Of a stretch of 64,000 nt of DNA, positions 11,620 to 24,662 are shown piece by piece. Positions within the stretch are counted from its first letter, which is position 1; each line of letters starts with the position of its first letter. The stretch covers positions 27,720 to 91,719 of the forward strand of contig NW_004086346.1 of assembly GCF_000220395.1 (NCBI RefSeq), given 5' to 3'. The position numbers were made by a program, and so were the translations under genes. The notes beneath the pieces were generated by a model. The model did not search any database. It saw only the letters and a program-made list of their open reading frames with translations, and was not told the origin of the DNA. The DNA comes from Ichthyophthirius multifiliis. Taxonomy: Eukaryota > Ciliophora > Oligohymenophorea > Hymenostomatida.

Positions 11620-13930
11620 TATTTTTAAATAATTCAATTTTAAATTTAATTTTAATTTTTAAATAAATTCATTATAATTTTTAATTTAATAATATCAAAT
11701 AAATATAAAGCATATATATATATATACCTATATCTTAACATTCTTCATCTTCCTCTTCCTCCATTTGATTAATTTTCTTTTATGGTACATATTCTTATTC
11801 AAATTATGTATTACTTTCTATAAAGTGGTTACATATTCCTTTCTCTTTTTTTTTTTTAAAAAAAAAACAATATTTATAACTATAAAAATTTCAATAAAAC
11901 CTTTTTATTAAGAACTATTCTATTCAGAAATCCAAACTTTAATTTATTAATCATCAGAACAAGAAATCATTAATTATTTATTCTTAGGATGAAAAGTGAC
12001 AAAATTAACAGGTTATTTATGTGCTTTTATTTTGTTCAAAATCTTACTATTGAATTTATACCAGACATAAATTTGTCCTGATTCACATCCTTAAAATATA
12101 AAAGAATCTCTCAGTCCACCAAAAGTACAATTTAATTAAAATTTCTTTTATTAATAACCTTCAAAAGTACTTATTTTTTCGTTTTATTATATATCCCACA
12201 TTTAGATATTCTATTTTTTTTTTGTAAATTAAACTTTTATATTATTTATATATTTATTACTGCTTATTTAAGTGATGTATTTAACAATAATATTTATTCA
12301 TCTGAACTTAAACTCATTGATATAATAGGTTCTTCTTATTCAATTCTTTATATAAATAATTTTTTATCAAAATGAAATATTATTTTTTTAAATTACGTCA
12401 AAGTTATTTATTAAGTTTATAAATTTTAAATTAAAATTTTATATTAAGCTGCACATAGCATAATTATTTATTAACCTTTATTAATAAATATTATATCTTT
12501 AATTTTACAACTATTGATTTTATTAATTAACTTTTTTATTTATATTTTGATGATATATATTTTTTTATTTATTTTTACATTTTTTCCATTAGGATTATAA
12601 ACTAAAATGTAAGGATCTGCTCCTGCTGTATACATATTATTATCTACAGGATGATATGCAATACATAATATAGAACTTTAATGACAAACAATATTATTTG
12701 AAGGATTGTTTTTGGAAATTTCACAAACAGAATTATATTTGTTAGCATTATATATTGCCACTTTTCCATCTTAAAATCCTAAACTTACAAACTAATCCTC
12801 ATTATCAAACGCTATACAAGTAATATCCGAAGTAGTTTTTTTATCCAATTCTAATTATTGTTATTTTGTTAATTTATAACTACTACAATCGAAATTCCAA
12901 AAAATCACTTCTTTATCAGAACCTATACTAACTAATTAATTTCCTTAATTATTAAACTTTATCATCCATATCTTTTTTTATTATTTTAAGAATAAATATT
13001 ATTTTTTTAACATTGATTACTTCACTTTTATGTTCTTTTATAGTTTAAATGCAAATATTTGGTGGATGTACTTATTTGCATATATGATCCTTTTTATAAT
13101 TTTAATAAGTTAATTAAAAAAATTATATATTTTACGTCTATTAAACTAAATCTTTATTAATTATTTTAAATATGGACTGGACATTAAAGAGTTTAATAAA
13201 TAAGACTATCTTTTATTAATTTCTGGTAATTTTTAAATTTTTATAAATATATAACAAATAAATTTTTATATAATAATTTATTTTTTAAAATACTTCCATA
13301 ATATTAGGTTCTAATAAATTAGGAATTTTACAATTTTTTTATATAGTCTAAATTAGGTTTTTCCTTGAATTTTATCCAGATTTCCAACCAATTTTTTCTT
13401 AAATTTCTTAAGAATTTCTGCAAATTAAAAGCGAAGATAATTTAAAAATGTATTCTTAATTGAAATTAAGTTAAGTTATTTCATCTCTTAATACATTTAA
13501 TGCTTATTCCGTTTGTTTATTTTCTATTAATTCTAAATATTTTTATTTTGAAATTAACTATTTTGCTTTCTATTTTTTTATTAATTAAAAAAATATTAGA
13601 ATATTAAATAAATAATATCATACATCTAAAGATTCTTAGTTCATTTATGTTTATTTTAAATATTCTATAGCCTTTTAACAAAAATATATATAATAATTAT
13701 TTTATTTTTTGATTATTAGAAACTTATTGCCATTATCCATTCATAATTGATTTTTTAAAATCCTATATAATTTCATTGTCTAATGTAATTTTTGATTCTA
13801 ATTACAATGTATCAGCTGATTTTCTATATTTTAATTAAATTTTATTTACATATTTTTAATTTAATTTATAAATGATTATACTCAAGCCCTAAGTTTTACA
13901 TAGTTTAAATAATTATTTTTATTATTTCAT
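11462..13930 (-). CDS. WDR26: WDR26/GID7-type subunit of the CTLH E3 ubiquitin ligase
   Basis: WDR26 (yeast Gid7) is a scaffold of the CTLH/GID ubiquitin ligase. Order of elements: a LisH-like N-terminus (LCKTQGLS then SADTLQLESK), a CTLH region with QKYLELIENKQTEQALNVLR, DEITQLNFNQEYIFKLSSLL and KIGWKSGQNSRKNLIQ, then DHICKQVHPPNICICTIKEH leading into a WD40 propeller (SIGSDKEVIFWNF, GFQDGKVAIYNA, AGADPYILVYNP, CESGQIYVW, SCSDDQQIKVWISEQ). The order and spacing match the family. The extreme C-terminus (11462-11620) is an acidic tail of about 50 residues, nearly all Glu/Asp, ending at TGA. At least seven short introns are present. The first intron near 13880 does not keep phase with a canonical GTA site, so the LisH exon join is uncertain. 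Confidence 0.85.
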
Positions 13931-14468
13931 TTTTTCTTATTTAATTTTCAAATATATTATCTTCTATTTTTTTTATTTATATTAGTTGTTAAATATGCAA
14001 TATAATGCAAAAAAATATAATTGATATTAAAAATACCATTAATTTCTTAAGATATACGATATAATTGCTGCTAATTAATCATTTTATATATATATATATA
14101 TTTTTTTTTACGATTCTTATTTTTTAAAATATATTATTATATATTAATATTTATAAATATTATTAATTTAAAATTATAAATAACAAATTATTGTGCAAAA
14201 AAAATAAATTAAAAAACTATTTATAAAATTTGATTTATTTTATTTTTTATATAATATTAGAATTTTGTAGTTTATATAATTATAAAGAATAATATTAAAA
14301 AAAATATTTAAATAAAAAAAAATTAATAAACAAATAAATATAACATTTTGTAAAAAAAAAAAACTATTTAATTTTATTAATTTGCTTTTAAAAAAAATAT
14401 ATATAAATAAAAATAATAAAATATAAAAAAAACTTATTTACATTATAACTAAAAATAACATAACAAAA
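13931..14468. other. Divergent intergenic region
   Basis: About 540 A/T-rich bases between the start codons of the WDR26-like gene (-) and IQCH (+). Both promoters should be here. It includes a short (TA)n stretch near 14085-14100. No distinct motif is recognisable. Confidence 0.5.
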
Positions 14469-17400
14469 ATGATAGCAGAAGACGTAGGAAAATATTTTTC
14501 AGGAACATAAAAAGAACTTACAAGACTGAAATAAAATTTAAATAATTTGCAATAAATTGAATAAATTAATTGTTTTCTATTATATATAATTTAATACTTA
14601 TTTTTTTTTTGAATAAATAAATAATAAAATAGCTGACCCAAATTTATTAGGAATATATGGAAGCATAAATGATAATGTAAATAAAATTAGCAATGAAATA
14701 GAAGGAAAATTAGAAGATATATTCTATAAAGTAATTTTATAAATATTTTTAAAATTTTATTAATAAATATAATATATGTATTGATTAAAGATGATGAATA
14801 ATTTTGGGGTCTCCGCATAAGAAATAAAATAATTATAGCCTATTTTGCCAGTATAAGATAATATTGAAAATTTAAGCTAATCCAACGACTAGAAAGGTAA
14901 TTAAAAAGAAAATAAAACAAATATTAATAATTATTTATAAAAGAGTCTAATATGCAAAAGTCAATTTAGTAAAAAAAAAGTAATAGGTATTATTAATTAT
15001 TATTATATTTAACTTTAATGATTTTATTTTATAAAAAAAAGACTAATAAATAATCAATGTTTCCATAATTTTAAAATGAATATCCATAATAAGATCCTCG
15101 CAAAAAACCACTAGGAAAAAATCTTTATAAACCAAAATATGTCTCTCAAAAAAGGCATGAAAAAATTCGTAATTTTTTATTAAAAAATTATTTTAATTAA
15201 ACTAAAATTATTTATAGTCTCAGAAAATTAATTAAAAAAAGAAAATAAACGTTATAATCAGTATAGACATTAAGCTAAAAATAGTAGTTTCTAGATTTAA
15301 TAAATAAAGATTAAAAAGAAGGATTATTCGAAATGATAAATAAAGGTAAATTATATAAAAACACAGATCTTTCATCTGCCTTTTTTGGTCCTTAATCAGG
15401 TTCTATAATAGTAACTTAATAAGCAAAGTAAATTGAAATTTTTAATTTCAAAATAAAAAAATATAAAAAATAAGATTTTTTGATAATATCGAAAAGAATG
15501 TAAAAAAATAAATAAGCACTGGCACAGAAAATAAAATTTAAATGTTCAAGCTCGAATAACCTGATTTTTTACCTTCTATATAATCAACTTAATAAATAAA
15601 ATAATTATAAATATAATCTAATATTAATAATATTTCAAAATAAAAAATGAACTCTGATTTGAATAGTTTTATGATAGATACTTTTCCAAAAACATCTTCT
15701 TAATAATAAAAGGAAATTAATTTAGATATTTAAGACCCTAAAACATATCCTTAAGTATTAGATACTTATTCTTTGCATCATTTTATAATAAGAAAAGTAA
15801 ACATATGTATAGAAATATCTTCTTATTAATTTTAAATTAAAAATAAATAAAAACTACAATAATTAATTATTTTTTTATAAAAATATATAATTAAAGGGTA
15901 AAACTTTAGAAGAAACTCCGGAATTTTAAAGTTATAAAAGAATGTTTTCGAAAGAATGGCCTTATTTAAAGAACATAATAAAAAGCCTGGAAAAACTTAT
16001 GAAGGATTATGGGGTTTAAATTGCTTAAATTGATGGAAAATAACTTGTGAATTATTCATAATAAAAGATAATACCATAATTAGAGCATTTAATAGATTCT
16101 TGTATAAATTAAGAAGATATATTAAAGGTTAAAAAATAAAAAATAAATATAAAATAAATTAAAAAAGGTTATAAAAATTCCAAAACTTCAATATAGAGGT
16201 ACTTAAGGAAAAATTAAAGCAGCAACAAAAATACAAAGTGTATGGAGAATGTATAAAAGTTTAAAAGAATATCAAAGAATTTAAATAATGGTGTAAAAAG
16301 TTAAGTTTATATAAAGTTAATTTCGCTTATTTATAAACAAGAAATAAACTCGAAAAAAAATAATTATAAAAAATTAATGGGAAATAGATTTTCATAAAAC
16401 TCTCCAATAAAAGTTTAAAGAAGATTGGAATATATTAAAGCATAAAAACAGAGTAGAAATTCATATTAACTCTTTTTCATTTGATGAATTGAAAAGACTT
16501 TCTATGGAAAAAATTTCATAAAGATAAAATATCTAAATAACAAGGATATTCGCCCTTAAAGATCCTTTATTAGAAATTATATATATTTCTCCTTACTAGC
16601 TTTCAAGTGAAATAGTAAATTATTACTATAAAATTTTAGAGTTAGGAGATATACAGAATTATAAAGATAGACTCCATTTTATTTATCCTGAAAACTCTTG
16701 TTAATTCCCTTCTCATTTTTCAACTTCATCTCTTCTCCTTTATTCTCCATAAGCAATAAATAGAATAAAAAAGTTAATAAAAGGTATTTTTTAAAAAAAA
16801 AATATTAATTAAACTTAAAATTAGGTAAATAAGCATTTATAGTGCCTGGATATCCTTCAAATGATGATATTAGACTTTCAAAAAGTATTGAAGCACCTTT
16901 AATGTGTGGTGAGCCTTAATAACATATGATTTATTCTACAAAATCTGGTTCAAAAAGAATTTTTAATATATGCGATGTACCTACTCCTCCCGGTGCCTTT
17001 GAAATTTATGAAGAAAAGGAGTTCATAAACACTTTAGCTATTTTAATTTTAAACAATATAAAAATTGATACTTGGTTATTTAAAATTGATGATGAAATTA
17101 ATAGTAGGGGAATTGCTTACTTAACTGTTGACAATATTTCTTTTATCAAAAATTTGAGAAAAATAAATGCAACAATAGAAATAAACTAAGATTTACTACA
17201 TAAAATATAAGAAGTTTTAACCAAAAGCCTTCCATCAAAAATAAAAATGGCGATTCCTTCACTTTATTAAAATTATAAATAATTTATTAATTATTTTGTT
17301 AGAAAAGGAGGTATTATTGAAGCAAGTCCTACTTATTAATCTAACTAAATAAGTTCACCTTCTATATTTTTTCAAATAGATCCTGTAGGAGCTATTAAAG

Positions 17401-18407
17401 TACCTAAAATAAAATATTTATATAAAATAAAAATTACATACATATTATAGGTATTAGGTTCTTATGATAAAATAACAGGCCCATAATATAGAGTTATAGG
17501 TTGCTCAGGTTCTTAATAATCTCTTGTAAATATGAACTTAGAACTCATATGTAATATTATTGGTAAAACTTTATTTGAAAAAGGTGTTTTTGGTTATATT
17601 ACTATTGATTTGATTGCTTTTCCTGACCCTTCCAACTATAATGCACACCCGCTATTCTGGGCAATTGGTTTAGATTGTTTTTTAAATAATTACTCTGCAG
17701 CATTTTTTTACTTTTATTTTTTGGTTAAAGGACATGCTAATAGTATTACTGGCGAATGTATTTTGGAATAAAATAGCAACTTTTTGAAAAATAGTTAGAG
17801 TTTATCTTAAATAGTAAAAAATTAACCTAATTAAATTGAAGATACAAGATCTTTTGTTTATTGCCCTTATATTTAGCATTCTGGAATTGAATAATTATAA
17901 TATAAAACTTTCTTTCATTTATGTAGACTTGAATAAATATCATTTGATATTGAAAAAAAATACGGATCAACCTTTATTTTAGTTGATTCTCTTTAAAGCT
18001 CTTTAGTTGGAATTATGACAGTTGGTAACTTTTATTTATTTTTATATAATTATTTTTAAAAAAGCTGAGAATCAAATAAAAGGATTGTAATACTTAAATG
18101 ATACAGTTAAATTCCTATAAAAGCATTTAGGAAATTTAAATGATAAATTTTATTAATAAAATAATGATTCCAAGTAAAAATATTTTAATAGATAATTTTT
18201 TATTTTATATATAAAATTAAAAAGAACTGATAAAATATACTTTTCAGATATAGTAAGTAGACTAAAAATATTGTTAAGAAAATACGAAAGAGTAAAAGAT
18301 TATGAAAGTAAATCTCTTTCAATAAATAATGGGTAATATTATTTATACATTATAATTATTTTTTATTTATTAATATTATATAAAGTAAAAGTAGTATTTA
18401 TTTATGA
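14469..18407 (+). CDS. IQCH: IQ motif-containing protein H (IQCH)
   Basis: A large gene of at least ten exons, about 1,050 codons. The N-terminal part (MIAEDVGKYFSGTQKELTRL) is low complexity. An IQ calmodulin-binding motif lies at 16208-16270: KAATKIQSVWRMYKSLKEYQ, with a second partial one (VKFIQSQFRLFINKK) after it. The conserved C-terminal two thirds carry family signatures: VEIHINSFSFDELKRL, GELGDIQNYKDRLHFI-type text, FIVPGYPSNDDIRLSKSI, NICDVPTPPGAFEIYEE, FFQIDPVGAIKVLGSYDKI, VFGYITIDLIAFPD, HPLFWAIGLDCFLNNYSAA. In vertebrates IQCH is needed for sperm flagella and binds calmodulin; a ciliary role here is inference. The last exon gives SSIYL before TGA. Open pieces at 16926-17189 and 17532-17771 are exons of this gene. 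Confidence 0.88.
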
Positions 18408-18778
18408 TTTTGAATATATAAAAATATGCATTTTAAATATATTCATATAAATAAAAAAATTAATTTAATTTACTTAAAATAATTAGTAAACAAACAAAAT
18501 AAAATAATTGTATTTTTTAAAAACAAATATTTGTATATTAATAAAAAAAAAATATATTTTTTTAAAAAACTATTGCTATTTTATTTAAAAAATATTTTTA
18601 AATTTATAATTAATTTTATTTTTATTTATATCACTTTATTTATTTTTTTAATTAAAAAATGATATAAATAACATAAATTGATTGATAAAATAAAAAGGAA
18701 AAAATTTAATAAATATATAAAAAATTAAAAATTCATATTTAATAATTCAAAATTTAAATCAAGTAAATATTTGCTAAT
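18408..18778. other. A/T-rich spacer between convergent genes
   Basis: Convergent 3' ends of IQCH (+) and the CXC-domain gene (-). Nothing else recognisable. Confidence 0.5.
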
Positions 18779-20332
18779 TCAAACTTATTTATTTTTTTGT
18801 TCATTAATTCGAGTGGAATTAAATATTTTTTCAACTTTTTACTTGTTTTTAATTATGTTTTTTACTTATTTTTTATTCAATCCTTTTTTCAAAGTGTTAC
18901 TTAAATCACATTCATTAAAAATTTATTTTTTCTCAGTTTATTCCAAGTTACTAATTTTGAAATTTTCTTTTAATGAATTTTCAGGTGAATTAGATTTTTT
19001 AGACAAGCATTCGATATTTTAACATTCAACACATTAGCATAAACTTGAACACTTAACTCCATTTTAATGGCAAACACAATATTTTTTTTAGCAATGAGAA
19101 TTTTTACAATTACATCCTTTTATATGAGAATTATTAATAATTACAGGCTCAAAAGCATTTTTTATTCTCTTTTTTTTCTTTACTATAGCTTTTTATCTCT
19201 CTTCTTCAAAATTAACAAGGTTATGACAATCCTCACATTTGCATTCTTAAGCACAATATTATCCAGCTGCAAAGCAATCACAGTATCTTTTTAAGCATTT
19301 GCTGTTTTTGCAGTTGCAAGGTTATGATTAATCATCATTACTATTGTTGTTTGTGTTTTCCTGTTTAGATATTTCTCTTTGTTTCTATTATTAAAAATTT
19401 TCAATATTATTTAATAATTTTTCTTCTATTTATCCTTAAATTTATGTATTTTTTTTACTTATTATTTTATTTTATTATTATTTTCAAATTAATCTATATT
19501 TTATTATTAGTTATTTAAAGTTGAAATTATATTATTTTAATTTCTAGCTTTTTATTTATTGCCTTCATTGTTTTAAATTTTCGGATTAATATTCTCTTAA
19601 TAAGCATAGCGATTATCATATTCTTCATGTATATCTACTTAATTTATAATAGCATCTAGATTAAAATCTAAAACATTTTTATCTTATATTTACTCATAGT
19701 CTTATTCTTAGTCTTTTTTTCTGATTTGTTTAAGTATATATATTTTTTTATTTTTAAATGGGTAAATATTATATTTTACATAAGTAATTTACTTCTGATC
19801 ACATGATTACATGTCTAAATTGTCTTTTTTTTCTTTTGCTTGTGAAGATTTTTAATACTATTAATCGTTAAAGAAAAAATCTTAGTATTAATAGTTATTA
19901 TTATTATTATTATTGCTTTGATAGTTATTATTCCCATAGCAATTACAGAAAAATTAAGATTAGCATTCATAATTTGATTAATTATATCTTATTTTTTAAA
20001 AAATTAAATATGTTAAACATAAATAATATACTAATATTAAATAAATATGTCTAAATAAAAATTAAATATTTTTTTTTTCATATCAATTTATTGGTTTTTA
20101 TTTATATTATTTAGCATATTTTTATATATATTTTTTACCTTTAGCAGTCTACTTATCTATTCTTTTAGACTAAGTTATTAGAAGAAGCCATACATAAATT
20201 ATTGTAGTAATTAGGAAGCCTTTTCGGTGTATATATATCTTGTAATTAATCAAAGTTGCTTGAAGAATAAATATTATTATAATTATTATTATAATTTGTT
20301 CGGTTATTATTTTTTTAGAAATTAAATGACAT
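18779..20332 (-). CDS. Tesmin/TSO1-like CXC (CRC) domain protein, LIN54 type
   Basis: Two cysteine-rich CXC repeats form a CRC DNA-binding domain. Repeat 1: CNCKNSKCLKRYCDCFAAG, then YCAQECKCEDCHN. A short linker includes RIKNAFEPVI, the usual RNxxAF-type spacer. Repeat 2: CNCKNSHCQKKYCVCHQNG then VKCSSLCQCVECQN. All the metal-binding cysteines of the family are present. LIN54 and relatives bind TTYGAA-type promoter elements in cell-cycle (MuvB) complexes. The N-terminal half is Asn/Gln/Ser-rich, beginning MSFNFQKNNNR, and is broken by introns near 19990-20150 and 19740-19800. The C-terminal tail after the CRC is Lys-rich and ends at a TGA at 18779-18781. The plus-strand ORFs 18771-19022 and 19067-19294 are antisense to this gene. 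Confidence 0.88.
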
Positions 20333-21592
20333 TTTTTTAAATGATGTAAAAAATATACTTTTTATATTTATTTATTAATTTTTTATTTATTTTATATTTA
20401 ATTTTTTAAATATTTTGCATTAAAATGCAATAACAACAAAATATTTATATTTTTATATTTAAATTTTTAATTTTTATATTTTAAATAATTTTTTTATGAT
20501 TTTATTTACATTAATAAAAGAAAATAAATAATATTATGATTATGATTATATTATATAATCATAGAAAAAATAAATTGAATATTTATTTTTTATAAAAATA
20601 ACTTAAAAAAATTATAATATATATAAATATAAATAATTTTTTTTCATTTTTATAAATAAAAATAATTTTTTATTTCATACAATTGATAAATAAAAAATAA
20701 TATTATACAAAATATTTAAAAACATTTATTTTTAACATTAAATATTTTATTTTTTCTATCTATTTTTTTTTTTTAAAAAAAACTCTATTAACAAAAAAAT
20801 TTTGTTATGATTTTATTTTTTATTTAATTTTTTAAAAAATCTATTTAAACAAGTTTTAAATATGATATTTTATATATTTAATTTTATGATTGACTTTTTT
20901 TAATATTATTAACTATCAAAGCTGATATCAATATATTAAAACATAAAAATTTGTCTATGCATTAATTAATTTATTTGAATAATAAATAAAATTATTTTAA
21001 CAAAAGAAAATGTAAAAAAATTAACTAAATATAAATTTATTTTTCATTTTAATTATATTATTTTATTTTTTTAAAATAATTGCATTAAAGATTATATTTA
21101 TTAATTCATAAAATATTATATTTACTAAAATTAATATAAATTAATGTTTAAAAAAAATTAATTCAAAAAATAAGATTTTTAAATTACGAAAAAAAAATTG
21201 TATTATTTAATGACCATTTTCAAAAATAACTTAAATACTAGAATAAATATATTTTTTCGTTTAAAATTTCTTATTTGTTAATTTATTTGAAACTAATTAT
21301 AACTTTTAATATAAAAAACATAAATAATATTTATTATTTAAATCATTTTGATAAAAATATAAATATAATATTAAAATAATAATATGAAATAGATTTCGAA
21401 ATGTATATTTAAAAAAGCATATAATATATTATTTTATAATATTATTATTTTTTTATTTATTATGAATATAGTTAAATTAATTTTATAGCATTATGCAAAA
21501 ATTAAAGGAATAAATTATAATAAGATTTTATTATGTATTAAAAATTTATAATTTTACGAAATAAGCATTTTTCAAAAAAAATATTTAAAAAA
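20333..21592. other. Long divergent intergenic region, about 1.26 kb
   Basis: The longest gene-free stretch with no supported coding signal. It lies between divergent starts (CXC protein on -, coiled-coil protein on +). Nearly all A/T with short poly-A and poly-T runs. No gene, RNA or repeat array is recognisable. Confidence 0.5.
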
Positions 21593-23709
21593 ATGCAAGT
21601 ATTAAAGAAATTAACAAATTAACCAAACATATAAAAAGAAAAGATGGATTAATTATACTAAGATGTTATAGATTCAAAAGGAATTTCCGATGAAATTTAT
21701 TATTTAAGTTAAGACTAGTTAATACAAATAGTATTAAAGTATTCTCATTATATTATAAATTATAAAAAAAGAGTAACTCATATTATTGAATAATATGAAG
21801 AATTATAAGAAAAAAGCAAAATTTATGATTTATAATTATAAGACTAATAAATTTTAATAAATAAAGAAATATAGAAAAACATGTTATTATAACAACAAGT
21901 TAATTAATTGCAAAACGAAGAAATAAAAATAAAAAGTAATAATAATATATTTTTTTTAGTTTACAAAATATATAGGTTTTAATTAGGGTTAGTTTATTTA
22001 AATTTTTACTGATGATTTATATTTAGAATAAATATGTAATTAGTTTTAATAAATAAAATAAGATGTAGATTTGATAAATTAAAAACTTAAGAAATCTGGA
22101 AAAGAAATAACATTAGAAGAATAATAAAAAAGAGATAAGACATAATAAAATTAACAATAAGAAGAATAAGAATATGATGAATATTATACTTTAGAAGAAT
22201 TAATTGGGAATGCATGGGATAGTTTTGATGAGTTTAATTAGAAAGCAGAAAACATAAAAAATATTATAAAAAACAATACAAATTAGCAATAATAATAAAA
22301 TAATTGTATAGATGCTTAAAATTAAATAAATAAACTAGAATAAGAAAAATGTAAACAAAAAAATTAAGTATTTAATTTAAATAAACTTCTAAAATAGAAT
22401 AACTATAGCAGATTTATACATAATTAGAATAAGATTTTAATTTAATAAATGACGATTTAACGAAAGAAAAATTAGAAATTAATAATTAGAAGAAAAATAA
22501 TAGAACTAATAAAATAATAGTAATTGCTATATTAATAAAATCAATAATTATAATAATAATAAGATTAATATAAGTAAAAAATAAAATAAGAAAATAAAGA
22601 TTACAATAATCAATTAATATAAGAATATAAATAAGATATTTTAGATTTTAAATAATAAATTAACGATTTAGAAGAATAATTATGTTTGAAATCTTAAGAA
22701 TTAGAAAATAAAGCTAAATAAGAATAATTAAAAAACTTTTAGTTTTAAAAAGATTTACAAAAAATGGAATAAAAATATGAAGAGTGTAGATAAAATTTAG
22801 AGAAATAACTTATTGAAAATTATAAAAACATATAATTAATAAAATAATATGAAGGAAATAAAACTAAAGAAAAAAATAAATTACTAACTGATTAAAATAC
22901 TAATTTAACTAATTAAATAAATAACTTAAAGGAAGAATTTCAAATATATAAATAAAAGACACAAAATGAAATCAGTAAACTTTAAAATATTAATGAAAAT
23001 TTTAAAAATCAATGTAAAGAAGAATTTAATAAAAAACAATAGAGAAAGATATAAAAATTTAAAGTTTAGAAATATAACTGAATGAAGAAAAAAATAAAAA
23101 TGATAAAAATATATAAACCATAAATAGCTTATCAAAAAAATAGAAGATCTCTAAACAAATTTAGAATAATAATTAATCCTTATTGAGTCTTTATAATAGA
23201 AAAGAGAAATAAGCTTATAAGAAATTCTAAAATTAAATACCTAAATAGAAATGATTAAGCAATAAGCAAATCCTTCTGTATAAGCAAAAATGAGCCAAAT
23301 ATAAAATTTGGTTGAAAGAGCTTCCAGCTTAAATAGTAGTTACTAATCAGTTTCTGAAAGTAATAATCAAAATAATTTATCATAATATAATTAGTTTGAT
23401 TTTGGAAATTTAAATGATATAAATATCAGTTTACCAAGTAAACATAATAATTACTAATAAAAATTTGCTCTTAATACTAGTAATAATTCTATTAATTATA
23501 AATAATAATAATAAAGTTACTTAAATTATGTTCATCAACTCAAAAAAGACATCGAAAATATATACAAAGAATATATTTCTGTAGCTTTTAATTATTAATA
23601 AAATAATCCAGAAACTAATATGAAGAATTTCATGAAGGTTGAAAAAATAATTAATTTAACAATCAAAAAAGCACAAGATATTATGGATAATATTGAAGAC
23701 ACAATATGA
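21593..23709 (+). CDS. Long coiled-coil protein, Gln/Asn/Lys/Glu-rich
   Basis: About 660 residues. Starts MQVLKKLTNQPNIQKEKMDQ. After the first ~130 codons there is an intron near 21940-21980, then a long stretch dominated by Gln (mostly TAA/TAG), Glu, Lys and Asn with heptad-like spacing. One motif stands out: YTLEELIGNAWDSFDEFNQK near 22190-22250. The C-terminus is less repetitive and globular looking: KKDIENIYKEYISVAFNYQQ, MKNFMKVEKIINLTIKKAQD, ending in a TGA. The frame changes near 23075 (an intron or base error). It resembles cytoskeletal or Golgi tether proteins in style only; no family is recognised. The minus-strand ORF at 22926-23135 is a shadow. Confidence 0.65.
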
Positions 23710-24228
23710 TTTTTTTTTCAATATTTTAAAATAGAAAAATAATAATAAATTAAAATTATTATATTCTATTTAAATACGAACAATAATATACAAACAAAAA
23801 CTTTTATGTAGTATTTTTATAATAATCAATTTATTATATATTTAATTATAAAAATTTATATATAATACTAATAATTAATGTTCTTTATTTATTAAATTAT
23901 TATAATAATTATTCAAAAATATTTAAAAAAATAAATACTATCAATTTTTTTTTTTAAATTTAAATAAAAAAGCATTATAAAAATAAAAAATTACAGAATT
24001 TTCTTTTATTCTATAAATTTAAAGATTAAACATTATTTTATAATTAATAATATTTATTTATTTTTTCTAAATAGAATTTTCTTTTAAATTTAAATTTTTT
24101 TTCTTTTAGAAATTTTAATAAAAAGAAAAATAACAAATATTATAAATTTTATGATATATGTATGTACATTTAAAAATGATGATTTTATAATTATTAATTA
24201 TTGTAATAATTTTATTTTTTAAAAAAAA
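23710..24228. other. A/T-rich spacer
   Basis: No supported gene. A/T-rich with poly-A tracts. Confidence 0.5.
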
Positions 24229-24330
24229 ATGGGAAAAAAGGACACTAAAAAAGATAATAATAAAGGTGAAAACAAAAATACTGAATAAAAAACTGATAGC
24301 AAAAAAGAAGGAGAAAAAAAGAAAAAATGA
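24229..24330 (+). CDS. Small Lys-rich ORF, 33 residues
   Basis: A complete ORF starting MGKKDTKKDNNKGENKN and ending EGEKKKK at a TGA. It contains one TAA Gln codon. Codon content (GAT, GGT, GAA, ACT) is richer in G and C than the flanks, which argues for coding. It is highly basic and hydrophilic with no predicted fold. The second-position Gly (MGKK) is compatible with N-myristoylation, but the following residues are not ideal. It could be a genuine small protein or a terminal exon. No relative is recognised. Confidence 0.4.
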
Positions 24331-24662
24331 TTATAATATAAAATATTTAAACTACATATTTACATAGTTTACTATTTGTTTTATTTTCGAATTTTAAATT
24401 TTTTTTTAAAAAAAAATATCACAATAATTATATGTTAAATTATTATTATAATAAAAAAGAGCGAAAAAAATAAATAATAAATATAATAATAATTATTTTT
24501 AATTATATAAATTTACTATACATGATTTTTATATTTTTTGATATTTATTATTAAAATATAGAGAAAAAAAGAAAACAATATAAATAAATTTAAAAAATTA
24601 TTAATTCATTTATTATTATTAAACAAAATGATAAATTTTTTTTGTTATAGTTCTTGTTTCTT
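24331..24662. other. A/T-rich spacer
   Basis: Convergent 3' ends of the small Lys-rich ORF (+) and the RING gene (-). Nothing recognisable. Confidence 0.5.

Noticed and set aside
11431-11637. Lys-rich ORF of 68 residues on the minus strand
   Set aside because: It is an out-of-frame reading of the Glu/Asp codon runs of the WDR26-like acidic tail.
16926-17771. Two separate plus-strand ORFs (16926-17189, 17532-17771)
   Set aside because: Both are exon pieces of IQCH cut by TAA/TAG glutamine codons.
18771-19294. Plus-strand hydrophobic ORFs
   Set aside because: They are antisense to the CXC-domain gene, whose cysteine pattern is unambiguous.
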